Of a stretch of DNA of 64,000 bases, positions 11,208-20,303 are shown piece after piece (position 1 is the first letter of the stretch; every line of letters starts with the position of its first letter). The DNA lies in the NCBI RefSeq assembly GCF_029844725.1, contig NZ_JAOCKJ010000003.1:248001-312000 (forward strand), read 5' to 3'. The translations under genes were made by a program, and so were the position numbers. The DNA is from Pantoea sp. GD03673 (GTDB lineage: Bacteria > Pseudomonadota > Gammaproteobacteria > Enterobacterales > Enterobacteriaceae). Under the pieces are notes generated by a model. That model saw only the letters and a list, made by a program, of their open reading frames with translations. It did not search any database and was not told the DNA's origin.

Positions 11208-12317
11208 CTAAACACCCGGCTCCTGATACAGCCTGCGGCACGCGCTCCCGTCCTCGCGGAACAGGTGGCAACGCTCGGGCGGCAGGCCAATACCGAGGAT
11301 GGCGCCCTCTTTTACCAGCACGACGTCCTCCTGGCGGTAGACCAGGTTTTGACGGATAGCGGGAATCTCGATGTGGATCTGTGTTTCATGCCCCAGCTGT
11401 TCCACCACCTGCACTTCCCCTTCCAGGGTAACGTCGGCGATATCACTGGAGAGCAGATGTTCCGGGCGAATACCCAGAGACATATTGCTGCCAACCTGCA
11501 CCCCGGCGCTGTCCACCGGCAGCCAGACCAGCTGCTGATTAGGCAGCCGCACCTGCACCTGGTCGATGGCGGTCGCCGTCACTTTGACCGGCAGGAAATT
11601 CATTTTGGGTGAACCGATAAACCCGGCGACAAAGCGGTTAGCGGGATAGTGGTACAGCTCAAGCGGCCTGCCGACCTGCGCAATACGCCCGGCGTCCAGC
11701 ACCACGATCTTGTCAGCCAGCGTCATCGCTTCGATCTGATCGTGGGTGACGTAAATCATGGTGCGCTTAAGGCGCTTGTGCAGACGGGAGATTTCGATCC
11801 GCATCTGGACACGCAGCGCTGCGTCGAGGTTTGACAGCGGTTCATCCAGCAGGAAGACGCGCGGCTCCGCCACCAGCGTGCGGCCAATCGCCACGCGCTG
11901 ACGCTGACCGCCAGAGAGCGCTTTCGGACGGCGATCGAGCAGGTGCGCCAGTTGCAGAATCTCTGCCACCTGATTGACGCGCTGATGGATCTCCGCTTTT
12001 TTCACGCCAGCCAGCCTGAGCCCGAAAGACATGTTTTCCGCCACCGACAGATGGGGATAGAGCGCATAAGACTGAAACACCATACCGATGCCACGTTCGG
12101 CGGGCGGCACCTCATTCATGCGACGATCGCCGATTAACAGCTCGCCGCTGGTGATGGTTTCCAGCCCGGCAATCATGCGCAGCAGCGTCGATTTACCACA
12201 GCCTGACGGGCCGACGAAAACAACAAATTCCCCTTCACGAATAGTGAGATCGATATCTTTCGACACCACCGTATCGCCCCAGGCTTTTGTGACATTGCGT
12301 AGCACAACGCTCGCCAT
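11208..12317 (-). CDS. malK: Maltose/maltodextrin import ATPase MalK
   Basis: MalK is the cytoplasmic ATPase of the MalFGK2 importer and also sequesters MalT. The frame extends 64 codons upstream, but [14 protein letters not shown] is the recognised start and gives 369 residues. Walker A is GPSGCGKST (residues 36-44), the ABC signature is [12 protein letters not shown] (about 134-145) and Walker B is [12 protein letters not shown]. The switch histidine is in YVTHDQ. The C-terminal regulatory domain, which contacts MalT and EIIA-Glc in E. coli, is complete (SLGIRPEHL). Confidence 0.97.
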   Translation of the reverse strand: MASVVLRNVTKAWGDTVVSKDIDLTIREGEFVVFVGPSGCGKSTLLRMIAGLETITSGELLIGDRRMNEVPPAERGIGMVFQSYALYPHLSVAENMSFGLRLAGVKKAEIHQRVNQVAEILQLAHLLDRRPKALSGGQRQRVAIGRTLVAEPRVFLLDEPLSNLDAALRVQMRIEISRLHKRLKRTMIYVTHDQIEAMTLADKIVVLDAGRIAQVGRPLELYHYPANRFVAGFIGSPKMNFLPVKVTATAIDQVQVRLPNQQLVWLPVDSAGVQVGSNMSLGIRPEHLLSSDIADVTLEGEVQVVEQLGHETQIHIEIPAIRQNLVYRQEDVVLVKEGAILGIGLPPERCHLFREDGSACRRLYQEPGV

Positions 12318-12431
12318 GATCCCTTTCCTCTTAGCTGCATATTCGTGTCTGCTCAGCGGCAGACGGGTTCCGGGGTTCACTATGCGAGAGGAAACAAGGG
12401 CTAACATCCTCCACCGCCCTGCATTCCGCTG

Positions 12432-12451
12432 GGGGAGGAGGCGGGAGGAGG
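12432..12451 (+). promoter_or_regulatory. Tandem MalT boxes in the divergent malK-malE control region
   Basis: Positions 12432-12441 read GGGGAGGAGG, an exact match to the MalT consensus. The next ten bases read CGGGAGGAGG (9 of 10). Weaker copies lie at about 12405-12415 (reverse strand) and 12602-12611 (GGAGGATGAG). The whole 362-base gap (12318-12679) is gene-free and must contain both the malK and malE promoters. I could not find a convincing CRP site with standard spacing. Confidence 0.75.
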
Positions 12452-12679
12452 AGAAACCCCGGCTGATGCGGCGAAGCGTGCGCTGCCGCACTTTTTTGTG
12501 ATCGCTCACGCAGACCTGCAGGATTTTTTACCGCTTCAGCACGCGCTTCAGGCGCTTTTTGCCAGTGCGATCACAGCGATGACGTCTGGGGCGTAGAGCA
12601 AAGGAGGATGAGAAGCGCTGGCGGATACGCAGAATGATGCCGACAGAGCATTCACCACTTCCGCTAACAGGATGGATTT

Positions 12680-13870
12680 ATGACGATGAAACCCGGAGCA
12701 AGAATTCTGGCCCTTTCTGCCCTCTCTGCCGTGCTCTTTTCGGCCAGCGCGATGGCAAAAATCGAGGAAGGTAAACTGGTCATCTGGATCAACGGTGACA
12801 AGGGGTATAACGGCCTTGCCGAAGTGGGTAAGAAATTTGAGCAGGAGACCGGCATCAAAGTCACGGTCGAGCATCCTGACAAAATGGAAGAGAAATATCC
12901 GCAGGTCGCGGCAACCGGCGATGGTCCCGACATTATCTTCTGGGCGCACGACCGGTTTGGCGGCTACGCGCAATCGGGTTTGCTGGCTGAGGTGACGCCG
13001 GATGCCAGCTTCCGCGAGAAGATTTTCCCGTTCACCTGGGACGCGGTGCGCTTTGACGGCAAGCTGATTGGCTATCCGATTTCGGTAGAGTCGCTGTCGC
13101 TGATTTACAACAAAAAGCTGCTGCCAGACCCGCCGAAAACCTGGGAGGAGATGGCTGCTCTCGACAAGCAACTGCGCGCCAAAGGCAAAAGCGCCATCAT
13201 GTTTAACCTGCAGGAACCCTACTTCACCTGGCCGCTGCTGGCCGCTGGCGGTGCCTACGCCTTTAAGCTGACCGACGGCCACTATGACGTGAAAGATGTC
13301 GGCGTCGATAACGCCGGGGCTAAAGCGGGCATGCAGTTCCTGGTCGATCAGGTTAAAGCGAAAACCCTGAATGCGGACACCGATTATTCCATTGCTGAAG
13401 CGGCCTTTAACAAGGGTGAAACCGCCATGACCCTCAATGGCCCGTGGGCTTGGGGCAACCTCGATAAGAGCGGTATCGACTATGGCGTGACCGAACTGCC
13501 TACCCTGAAAGGAAAGCCATCGAAAGCTTTTGTTGGTGTGCTGAGTGCCGGGATTAACGCCGCCAGCCCTAACAAAGAGCTGGCGAAAGAGTTTCTGGAG
13601 AACTACCTGCTGACCGATTCCGGGCTGGAAATGGTCAACAAAGATAAGCCGCTGGGTGCCGTGGCGCTGAAATCTTACCAGCAGACGCTGGAGAAAGATC
13701 CGCGCATCGCCGCCACCATGAACAACGCCCGTCAGGGTGACATCATGCCAAACATCCCGCAGATGGCGGCATTCTGGTACGCGATGCGCACCGCCACCCT
13801 GAACGCGCTGGGCGGTCGTCAGAGCGTTGACGCTGCACTGAAAGATGCCCAGGCCCGTCTGAAGAAGTAA
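12680..13870 (+). CDS. malE: Periplasmic maltose/maltodextrin-binding protein MalE
   Basis: MalE delivers maltose and maltodextrins to MalFGK2. The 26-residue signal peptide ends SAMA, and the mature protein begins [19 protein letters not shown], as in E. coli MalE. Ligand-site aromatics are retained in contexts such as [23 protein letters not shown] and AFWYAMRT. At 396 residues it is full length. The first of two possible ATGs was chosen because AGGA lies seven bases upstream. malF follows after 59 bases containing a hairpin. Confidence 0.97.
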   Translation: MTMKPGARILALSALSAVLFSASAMAKIEEGKLVIWINGDKGYNGLAEVGKKFEQETGIKVTVEHPDKMEEKYPQVAATGDGPDIIFWAHDRFGGYAQSGLLAEVTPDASFREKIFPFTWDAVRFDGKLIGYPISVESLSLIYNKKLLPDPPKTWEEMAALDKQLRAKGKSAIMFNLQEPYFTWPLLAAGGAYAFKLTDGHYDVKDVGVDNAGAKAGMQFLVDQVKAKTLNADTDYSIAEAAFNKGETAMTLNGPWAWGNLDKSGIDYGVTELPTLKGKPSKAFVGVLSAGINAASPNKELAKEFLENYLLTDSGLEMVNKDKPLGAVALKSYQQTLEKDPRIAATMNNARQGDIMPNIPQMAAFWYAMRTATLNALGGRQSVDAALKDAQARLKK

Positions 13871-13883
13871 TTCTCCCTTTTGC

Positions 13884-13901
13884 AGCCGGGGCAACCCGGC
13901 T
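13884..13901. repeat. Intercistronic hairpin between malE and malF
   Basis: AGCCGGG and CCCGGCT form a perfect 7-base stem with a 4-base loop just after malE and before the malF ribosome site. It has no T-run. In E. coli a REP element at this point makes malE mRNA far more abundant than malFG, and this hairpin is a plausible counterpart. Confidence 0.55.
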
Positions 13902-13929
13902 TGAGTGACCGTTAAAGGAAAACCGCATC

Positions 13930-15456
13930 ATGTCAGGAAAACCGAAAACGCCCGGTCTGCTGCTGAAAAGCGTTTTGATCGGGATCTGCTGTCTGCTGGT
14001 CGGCTATCTGCTGGTGCTGATGTACGTGCAGGGTGAATATCTGTTTGCGCTGCTGACGCTGATCCTCGGTGCCACAGGACTGTGGATTTTTGCGAACCGT
14101 CGCGCCTATGCGTGGCGCTATGTCTATCCTGGCGTGGCAGGCATGGCGCTGTTTGTGCTGTTCCCGCTCGCCTGCACTATCGCCATCGCCTTTACCAACT
14201 ACAGCAGCACGAACCAGCTTACCTTTGAGCGGGCGCAGCAGGTGCTGCTGGGCCGCACCTTTCAGTCGGGTGACGCGGTGAGTTTTTCGCTCTATCCCGC
14301 GGGCGATCGCTGGCAGCTGGTGCTGAATGATGGCCGCGCCGATTTTGTCTCTGCGCCGTTTGCATTTGGCGCAGAGCAGACGCTGAAAATGGTTCCTGAA
14401 ACACGCCCTGCAGGTGAGCGTGCAACTTTCAGGGTCATCACCACCCATCGTCAGGCGCTGGGCCAGATTCGTGCTGAGCTGCCGGATGGCCGTCAGCTGC
14501 GGATGAGTTCGCTGCGTCAGTTCTCCGGCACCCAGCCGCTCTATCGGGTTGGCGCGCACGATGAACTGATTAATCAGCAGAGCGGCACGCATTACCGCGC
14601 CAATCCGCAGACCGGCTTCTATCAGGCCATTAACGCAGACAATACCTGGGGCAATGAGACCTTGAGTCCCGGCTTTACCGTGAATACCGGCTGGAAAAAC
14701 TTCGTCCGCGTCTTTACTGACGAAGGGATTCAGAAGCCTTTCCTCGCGATATTTGGCTGGACGCTGCTCTTCTCCCTGATCACGGTAGTGCTGACCGTGG
14801 CGGTGGGCATGGTGCTGGCATGTCTGGTGCAGTGGGAAGCGCTGCGCGGCAAAGCCGTCTATCGGGTGATGCTGATTCTGCCGTATGCCGTACCGGCGTT
14901 TATCTCAATTCTGATTTTCAAAGGGCTGTTTAACCAGAGCTTTGGTGAGATTAACGTAATGCTCAGCGCGCTATTTGGCGTGAAGCCCGCCTGGTTCAGC
15001 GATCCGACACTGGCGCGTACCATGCTGATTATCGTCAACACCTGGCTTGGCTACCCCTACATGATGATCCTCTGCATGGGGCTGCTGAAAGCGATACCGG
15101 ACGACCTTTATGAAGCCTCGGCGATGGACGGCGCTGGCCCGCTGCAGAATTTCTTTTTGATTACCCTGCCGCTGCTGCTTAAGCCGCTGATGCCGCTGAT
15201 GATTGCCAGCTTTGCTTTCAACTTTAATAACTTTGTGCTGGTTCAGTTACTGACCAACGGCGGGCCGGATCGCCTCGGCACCACCACGCCAGCCGGTTAT
15301 ACCGATCTGCTGGTGAACTACACCTGGCGTATCGCCTTTGAAGGCGGCGGCGGGCAGGACTTTGGTCTGGCTGCTGCTATTGCCACGCTGATTTTCCTGC
15401 TGGTGGGTGCGCTGGCAGTGATTAACCTGAAAGCCTCGCGGATGAAATTCGATTAA
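13930..15456 (+). CDS. malF: Maltose transporter permease MalF
   Basis: MalF is one of the two membrane subunits of the maltose importer. N-terminal membrane helices are followed by a large periplasmic P2 domain (about residues 90-270, including LNDGRADFVSAPFAFG), a MalF-specific feature that docks MalE. The later helices contain the cytoplasmic EAA coupling loop (YEASAMDGAGPLQNFFLITLP), which contacts MalK. The length of 508 residues fits (514 in E. coli). The ATG has an AAAGGAA ribosome site. A small stem (GCCTGAT/ATCAGGC, 15459-15474) lies between it and malG. Confidence 0.97.
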   Translation: MSGKPKTPGLLLKSVLIGICCLLVGYLLVLMYVQGEYLFALLTLILGATGLWIFANRRAYAWRYVYPGVAGMALFVLFPLACTIAIAFTNYSSTNQLTFERAQQVLLGRTFQSGDAVSFSLYPAGDRWQLVLNDGRADFVSAPFAFGAEQTLKMVPETRPAGERATFRVITTHRQALGQIRAELPDGRQLRMSSLRQFSGTQPLYRVGAHDELINQQSGTHYRANPQTGFYQAINADNTWGNETLSPGFTVNTGWKNFVRVFTDEGIQKPFLAIFGWTLLFSLITVVLTVAVGMVLACLVQWEALRGKAVYRVMLILPYAVPAFISILIFKGLFNQSFGEINVMLSALFGVKPAWFSDPTLARTMLIIVNTWLGYPYMMILCMGLLKAIPDDLYEASAMDGAGPLQNFFLITLPLLLKPLMPLMIASFAFNFNNFVLVQLLTNGGPDRLGTTTPAGYTDLLVNYTWRIAFEGGGGQDFGLAAAIATLIFLLVGALAVINLKASRMKFD

Positions 15457-15488
15457 TAGCCTGATGGATCAGGCACTAAGGAGGTGTT

Positions 15489-16379
15489 ATGGCTATGGTA
15501 CAACCCAAATCGCAACGGCTGCGTCTGCTGACCACGCATCTGCTGCTGCTGCTGTTTATCGCCGCGATTCTGTTTCCCCTGCTGATGGTGATCGCGATTT
15601 CACTGCGTGCCGGTAACTTTGCCACCGGCAGCCTGATTCCGGAGCAGATTTCCTGGGAGCACTGGCGGCTGGCGCTGGGTTTCAGCGTGGAACACGCGGA
15701 TGGCCGCGTCACACCACCGCCCTTCCCGGTGCTGCTGTGGTTATGGAACTCGATCAAGATTGCGGCCATCAGCGCACTGGGCATTGTGGCGCTTTCTACC
15801 ACCTGTGCCTATGCGTTTGCCCGTATGCGTTTTACCGGTCGTGCCAGCCTGCTGAAAGGCATGCTGATATTTCAGATGTTCCCGGCAGTGCTGTCGCTGG
15901 TGGCGCTCTATGCCCTGTTTGACCGTCTTGGCCAGTATTTGCCTTTTATCGGGCTCAACACCCACGGTGGGGTGATCTTCGCCTATCTGGGTGGCATTGC
16001 GCTGCATGTCTGGACCATTAAAGGCTATTTCGAAACCATTGACGGGTCACTGGAAGAGGCCGCTGCGCTGGATGGCGCAACGCCGTGGCAGGCCTTCCGG
16101 CTGGTGCTGTTGCCGCTGTCGGTGCCGATTCTGGCGGTGGTGTTTATTCTGGCGTTTATCGCTGCGGTGACTGAAGTGCCGGTCGCTTCACTGCTGCTGC
16201 GCGACGTCAACAGCTATACCCTGGCGGTAGGGATGCAGCAGTATCTCAATCCGCAGAACTACCTGTGGGGCGATTTTGCCGCTGCGGCGGTGCTCTCCGC
16301 TATTCCGATTACCCTGGTGTTCCTGCTGGCTCAGCGCTGGCTGGTCAGCGGCTTAACCGCGGGCGGGGTAAAAGGCTAA
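15489..16379 (+). CDS. malG: Maltose transporter permease MalG
   Basis: MalG is the second membrane subunit of MalFGK2. At 296 residues it has the family length, six predicted helices, the EAA loop [21 protein letters not shown], and a C-terminus ending LTAGGVKG that reaches into the translocation path in E. coli. The start has an AAGGAGG ribosome site. A hairpin with a T-tract follows about 100 bases downstream, where the mal block ends and foreign-looking DNA begins. Confidence 0.97.
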   Translation: MAMVQPKSQRLRLLTTHLLLLLFIAAILFPLLMVIAISLRAGNFATGSLIPEQISWEHWRLALGFSVEHADGRVTPPPFPVLLWLWNSIKIAAISALGIVALSTTCAYAFARMRFTGRASLLKGMLIFQMFPAVLSLVALYALFDRLGQYLPFIGLNTHGGVIFAYLGGIALHVWTIKGYFETIDGSLEEAAALDGATPWQAFRLVLLPLSVPILAVVFILAFIAAVTEVPVASLLLRDVNSYTLAVGMQQYLNPQNYLWGDFAAAAVLSAIPITLVFLLAQRWLVSGLTAGGVKG

Positions 16380-16481
16380 ACGATCATCATTGTACGTTGC
16401 CACTGCTTACACAACGCCTGTTGTGGTTGAATGATTTGGCGGCCTTCGGGCCTGAAGCTTATCAGTTAAGCTTTTTTGAAG

Positions 16482-16513
16482 GCCGCAGCGGATAACGCTG
16501 TGGCTTCTTTTTT
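16482..16513 (+). terminator. Rho-independent terminator downstream of malEFG
   Basis: The stem GCCGCAGCG/CGCTGTGGC (one G-U pair) with loop GATAA is followed by a run of mostly T residues. A smaller AAGCTT-based stem with six T residues lies at about 16456-16477. Together they close the malEFG transcript. Confidence 0.75.
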
Positions 16514-16519
16514 ACCGCC

Positions 16520-17063
16520 TGCGGACAGTGTCTCTGCCGTTGGCCGGGCGGCAGGATCGACTTCGCTGGTTTTAGCGACGCTGCCAAAGGCCACGCCTGA
16601 CAGCAGGTGGCTGGTGATCTTCATCTGGCAAACCCTCCGCAGCTATGGCCAGTCAGAACAGCCGTGTTCATTAGCCGTGGGACCGACTGCGGCGACATTT
16701 TCCGGCGTGTCCGGCGTTCTCTACAGCCTTCCGTCCACCGCCATCAGCGTAAGGCCATTCCAGTGCGACAAAGGGACGTTTGCCGGGCAGAGCGATATCA
16801 AAGTGTGAAACAAGCTGATCCATAGAAACCGAGCGGAAGAACGCCATGCCGGTCACGGCCCACACCATCATTTGCATGGGCAGGCGGCGCTTTCTCACCG
16901 TGACACCCCCGGTATCGGCAAGGCATTCCTCAATGCGTTCAGGTGAAAGCAGGTCGGAAAGAGCAGAAAACCCTTTCAGTGAGAATGTAATCACAGCATC
17001 AAGGGCTTTGCGGAGCAGCATAAAAAAATCCGTAATCATCCATGAGAGATTACGGATCTTCAC
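16520..17063 (-). pseudogene. Degenerate IS4-family transposase remnant
   Basis: The open part (about 130 codons) carries the N-terminal IS4-type signature LSPERIEECLADTGGVTVRKRRLPMQMMVW, given here only as positions around residues 40-70, followed by ALPGKRPFV. Immediately after this the homology jumps to a later part of the transposase in another frame (NGLTLMAVDG, then RTPDTPEN). It continues in a further segment (CQMKITSHLLSGVAFG). There is therefore an internal deletion, a stop and frameshifts. No intact catalytic triad can be made. I found no clear terminal inverted repeats. The remnant separates the mal block from HigBA and marks a past insertion. Confidence 0.75.
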
Positions 17064-17140
17064 GCAGCCACCAGATCGTTCAACCGATCATTTTTGTCTT
17101 AACTGATCGGCATGACGCCAGATGGCGCGGTCTGCGGGGA

Positions 17141-17458
17141 TTATTTGCCCTGCCGTTCCTCTGCAGGAGTACCCAGCACCCCCGGGTGCAGATGTACGCC
17201 TGAAACGTCGGTAGTGGCACGCGCCTTGTGCAGATCGCAGGCGGCCTGCATGGATAACCAGAGACGCGCCGCAATACCCAGCCCCGCCTCCAGCCGCACC
17301 GCCATTTCCGGACTGACAGAAGCCTTACCGCTGGCGACCTTGCTCAGCGCCGAAGCGGACACGCCCAGCTCTTTCGCCAGCACGCGCAGGCCAATATTAT
17401 TGTCTTCAATGTACTCGGTGATCAGGCCGCCCGGATGCGGGGGATTGAACATGCTCAT
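17141..17458 (-). CDS. higA: HigA-type antitoxin (addiction module antidote)
   Basis: This 105-residue protein belongs to the HigA/VapI antidote family. It opens with the family motif FNPPHPGGLITEYI, followed by an XRE helix-turn-helix (LRVLAKELGVSASALSKVASGKASVSPEMAVRLEAGLG, about residues 25-60). It should bind and neutralise HigB and repress the operon. Its ATG overlaps the higB stop by one base (TGATG), giving the toxin-first order typical of higBA. The C-terminal tail past the helix-turn-helix is somewhat longer than in the shortest homologues. Confidence 0.88.
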   Translation of the reverse strand: MSMFNPPHPGGLITEYIEDNNIGLRVLAKELGVSASALSKVASGKASVSPEMAVRLEAGLGIAARLWLSMQAACDLHKARATTDVSGVHLHPGVLGTPAEERQGK

Positions 17459-17739
17459 CAGTGGTAATCCTCCAGGTTGAGAATATAAGCATCACCGTCC
17501 GTGAATTCGAAAGTGATGCGCCAGTCAGCCCTGACCGTGATGGAAAAAAGGTTTTTCCTGTCGCCTTTCAGGGGATGAAAACGAAAGCCCGGGTAGTTTT
17601 TGAATTCATCGGTGGAAATCGCCTCATCAATGACCAGCAGGCGAAGCCGGATGCGTTCAACGTCCTTAACCTGCACGCCGCTGATATCGCCTTTTTCAAA
17701 CAGCTTCTGTAATCCCTTATGCTTCCAGCTTTTAATCAC
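17458..17739 (-). CDS. higB: HigB-type toxin (RelE/ParE superfamily ribosome-dependent mRNase)
   Basis: This 93-residue protein has the HigB family pattern: MIKSWKHKGLQKLFE at the start, then an RL-rich helix, FHPLKGDRKNLFSITVRADWRITFEF and a C-terminal DYH. Known HigB toxins cleave mRNA on translating ribosomes. The basic residues and the terminal Tyr-His used for catalysis are present, so the toxin looks intact. The start codon is GTG with GGAG seven bases upstream. The neighbour in the same frame order is the cognate antitoxin. Confidence 0.88.
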   Translation of the reverse strand: MIKSWKHKGLQKLFEKGDISGVQVKDVERIRLRLLVIDEAISTDEFKNYPGFRFHPLKGDRKNLFSITVRADWRITFEFTDGDAYILNLEDYH

Positions 17740-17752
17740 TTTTCGGCTCCGT

Positions 17753-17798
17753 GTTTCCCGTTGAGAAACAGGATATCACATGTTTCCTATCGCGAAAC
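17753..17798. promoter_or_regulatory. Twin palindromic operator of higBA
   Basis: Two 17-base palindromes with the same half-sites, GTTTC-N7-GAAAC, occupy 17753-17769 and 17782-17798, with centres 29 bases apart, just upstream of the higB start. This is the expected binding architecture for a HigA helix-turn-helix dimer repressing its own operon. The rest of the gap to 18040 shows no gene that I can support. Confidence 0.7.
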
Positions 17799-18040
17799 AG
17801 TCATTATTATCATTTTTCAGTGTCCGCAGAAAGGATATTCCGGGCCGCCAGTTTATCTGGCACCACCCAGCAATTCATCACACGCTGATCGGGGTTCATA
17901 TGCTGCGCGCGTCGGTTAATTTCTCCGGCCACGTCGCATGCCGCATCCGGGCGATTTCGACAAAACTGCCGTTGATGAAAGCGGGCCGTATAGAGTTCGA
18001 CTTAACGCGGCACGTTTTTTATCCTCCCACGAATTGATCC

Positions 18041-18700
18041 TCAACGACGATAAGCCAGCGAACGCACCAGGCGGTCACCGAGCTTCTGAATCAGCATGAC
18101 CAGTGCCAGCAGCACCACAATTGTGGCAGCCATAATCTGATTATCGAAGCGCTGATAGCCGTAGCGAATCGCCAGATCGCCCAAGCCGCCGCCGCCGACC
18201 ACCCCTGCCATCGCCGAGAAGCCAATCAGCATCACAATCGTCAGCGTAATCCCCGCCACCAGCGCGGGCAGCGCTTCCGGTAGCAATACACGGCTGATGA
18301 TATGCCACAGGGTTCCGCCCATTGAGACCACCGCTTCAATGCGGCCGCGATCGACCTCATCCAGCGCGTTTTCCACGATGCGGGCAAAGAAGGGAAATGC
18401 GCCCAGCGTAATCGGCACAATCGCAGCGGTGCTGCCGAGCGTGGTGCCGACCAGCAGGCGGGTAAAGGGGATCAGCGCAATCAGCAGCACCACAAACGGC
18501 AGGGCGCGGCCGGTATTGACCAGCGCATTGAGCAGCAGTGAAATGGCGCGATTGGGCAGAATGCCCTGGGAACGGGTCAGAAACAGCAGCACGCCCACCG
18601 GCAGCCCTATCGCCACCGTGAAAAGTGCTGCCAGCAGCACCATATATACCGTCTCGCCTGTGGCGTTCAGCAGCAGTGCCTGAAAGCGTTCGTGACTCAT
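18041..18700 (-). CDS. MetI-like ABC transporter permease
   Basis: This is a membrane subunit of the methionine-uptake (MUT) ABC family, related to E. coli MetI (217 residues). Hydrophobic helices and the EAA coupling loop ([30 protein letters not shown]) are present. The start chosen gives 219 residues and an ATGA overlap with the stop of the ATPase gene. An ATG three codons further upstream is also possible. It is last in an operon with metN- and metQ-like genes and a dioxygenase, so the substrate may not be methionine itself. Confidence 0.88.
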   Translation of the reverse strand: MSHERFQALLLNATGETVYMVLLAALFTVAIGLPVGVLLFLTRSQGILPNRAISLLLNALVNTGRALPFVVLLIALIPFTRLLVGTTLGSTAAIVPITLGAFPFFARIVENALDEVDRGRIEAVVSMGGTLWHIISRVLLPEALPALVAGITLTIVMLIGFSAMAGVVGGGGLGDLAIRYGYQRFDNQIMAATIVVLLALVMLIQKLGDRLVRSLAYRR

Positions 18701-19485
18701 GCTACGCATCGGGTTAATGCCTCACGCTGATATTTTTCCATAAACACCCGGTCTGCTTCGCCATCTTTCAGCAACATTTTGCGCAGGCGTCCCTCTTCGC
18801 GTCCCATAATCTGGCTCAGGGTGCCGCTCTCAACCAGCTGGCCATTCTCCAGCAGCGCCGCGCCGTGACAGATGCGCTTGACCACCGCCATTTCGTGGGT
18901 AATCAACACAATGGTGATAGAGAGCTGCTGCTGAATATCGGCCAGCAGGTCGAGAATCGAGGTCGTGGTTTCGGGATCCAGCGCACTGGTGGCCTCATCG
19001 CACAGCAGATAGCGGGGTCGCGCCGCCAGCGCACGGGCGATGCCGACGCGCTGTTTCTGTCCACCGGAAAGCTGCGACGGCCAGGCTGTCGCAAAGGACG
19101 CCAGCCCAACCAGTTTCAGCAGCGAAGCGACCCGCTGGCGGCGTTCCGTTTTATGCACGCCCGCAATCTCCAGCGCCAGATCGACGTTGTCCTGCACGTT
19201 ACGGGAATGCAGCAGATTGAAGTGCTGAAAGATCATTCCCATCTGCTGCCGCTGCTGACGCAACTGTGTCAGGTTCATCGCGGCGAGATCCTGTCCGTCA
19301 ATCTCAACCCGCCCGCTGGACGGTTGCTCCAGCCGGTTCAGGCAGCGCAGTAAGGTACTTTTGCCCGCCCCGCTCCGGCCCAGGATGCCAAAAATGGTGC
19401 CCTCTTCGATGGTCAGAGAGATAGCGTCCAGCGCTGGCGAAGATGCGCCAGCGTAGTGTTTACTGAGATGGCTGAGTTTAATCAT
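18697..19485 (-). CDS. MetN-like ABC transporter ATPase
   Basis: This is a cytoplasmic ATPase of the methionine-uptake ABC family. It has Walker [10 protein letters not shown] (about residues 38-46), signature [15 protein letters not shown], Walker [13 protein letters not shown] and switch region LITHEM. It has 262 residues from [14 protein letters not shown]. coli MetN is about 343 residues because of a C-terminal ligand-sensing domain that mediates transinhibition by methionine. This protein lacks that domain, ending shortly after the nucleotide-binding domain, so feedback by internal substrate is probably absent. It overlaps metQ by eight bases and the permease by four. Confidence 0.9.
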   Translation of the reverse strand: MIKLSHLSKHYAGASSPALDAISLTIEEGTIFGILGRSGAGKSTLLRCLNRLEQPSSGRVEIDGQDLAAMNLTQLRQQRQQMGMIFQHFNLLHSRNVQDNVDLALEIAGVHKTERRQRVASLLKLVGLASFATAWPSQLSGGQKQRVGIARALAARPRYLLCDEATSALDPETTTSILDLLADIQQQLSITIVLITHEMAVVKRICHGAALLENGQLVESGTLSQIMGREEGRLRKMLLKDGEADRVFMEKYQREALTRCVA

Positions 19486-20287
19486 GCTGCGGGTCCGCAA
19501 CGGGAATCACAGAGCCCTGATACGTCTTGCGGATAAAGGCCGCCACCTGCGGCGAGCGCAGATCTTTTGCAAGCTGAACCACACGCGGATCTTTTTCCAG
19601 TTCAGGCGTGGTCACCAGCAGGTTGGCGTAAGGATTATGCGCTGCGGACTCCAGTCCCAGCGCATCTTTTGCCGGGTTCAGACCTGCTTCCAGCGCGTAG
19701 TTGCCGTTGATAACGGCGGCATCAACGTCATCCAGCGAACGTGGCAGCTGCGGCGATTCAATTTCAACGATCCTGATTTTCTTCGGGTTTTCACTGATGT
19801 CTTCAGGCGTCACCCGCGTGGAACCCGCCTCGCCCTGCGCTTTGAGTTTAATCACGCCTTTATCCTGCAACAGCCAGAGCGCACGGCTCAGGTTGGTGGT
19901 GTTGTTCGGCACGGCAATGCGGGCACCCTCTGGCAGCGCCGCGAGCGATTTCACTTTGCGTGAATAAATTCCCAGCGGTTCAATGTGCACGCTGGCGACG
20001 ACGGCAAAGGTTTTACCCAGCGCTTTCTCCTGATCTTTTAAATAGGGCAGATGCTGGAAGTAGTTGGCATCGACATCCCCGGATGCCAGCAGTTCGTTGG
20101 CATTCACGCCTCCGCTCAGCTCAACAATTTTAATATCCAGTTTCGGGTCCAGCGTTTTAACGTATTCCAGGATTTCCGCGTGCGGCAGCGGATCGGCCGC
20201 CACGCGCAGCGGTGCCGCCTGTAAACCTTGAGCAATCAGCAGAGAAAGACCGGCAAGAACCAGAAAGCGCTTTTTAATCATCATCAT
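19478..20287 (-). CDS. MetQ/NlpA-family periplasmic substrate-binding protein
   Basis: This is the substrate-binding component of the adjacent importer. The sequence [19 protein letters not shown], then [28 protein letters not shown] and [15 protein letters not shown], matches the NlpA lipoprotein family. The signal peptide (about 24 residues, ending LQAA) has no lipobox cysteine, so it is probably a soluble periplasmic protein, unlike E. coli MetQ. Three ATG codons open the frame and the first is taken. The gene follows the dioxygenase gene by 16 bases. Confidence 0.9.
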   Translation of the reverse strand: MMMIKKRFLVLAGLSLLIAQGLQAAPLRVAADPLPHAEILEYVKTLDPKLDIKIVELSGGVNANELLASGDVDANYFQHLPYLKDQEKALGKTFAVVASVHIEPLGIYSRKVKSLAALPEGARIAVPNNTTNLSRALWLLQDKGVIKLKAQGEAGSTRVTPEDISENPKKIRIVEIESPQLPRSLDDVDAAVINGNYALEAGLNPAKDALGLESAAHNPYANLLVTTPELEKDPRVVQLAKDLRSPQVAAFIRKTYQGSVIPVADPQHD

Positions 20288-20303
20288 TTATCTCTTATCG
20301 TTA

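Noticed and set aside
12497..12510. CRP-like TGTGA and TCACG half-sites in the malK-malE region
   Set aside because: The half-sites are four bases apart instead of six, so they do not fit a standard CRP site. Positional plausibility alone was not enough.
12548..13894. 448-codon frame antisense to malE
   Set aside because: malE is unambiguous in the opposite direction, and the antisense translation has no family features.
16476..16808. Open frame on the + strand over the transposase remnant
   Set aside because: It is the antisense of the decayed IS4-type transposase, whose homology is on the minus strand.
17780..18037. Open frame on the + strand downstream of the higBA operator
   Set aside because: It has no ribosome site or recognisable motif and runs into the convergent permease gene. 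A minus-strand stretch reading protein-like in the same place is broken by stops.
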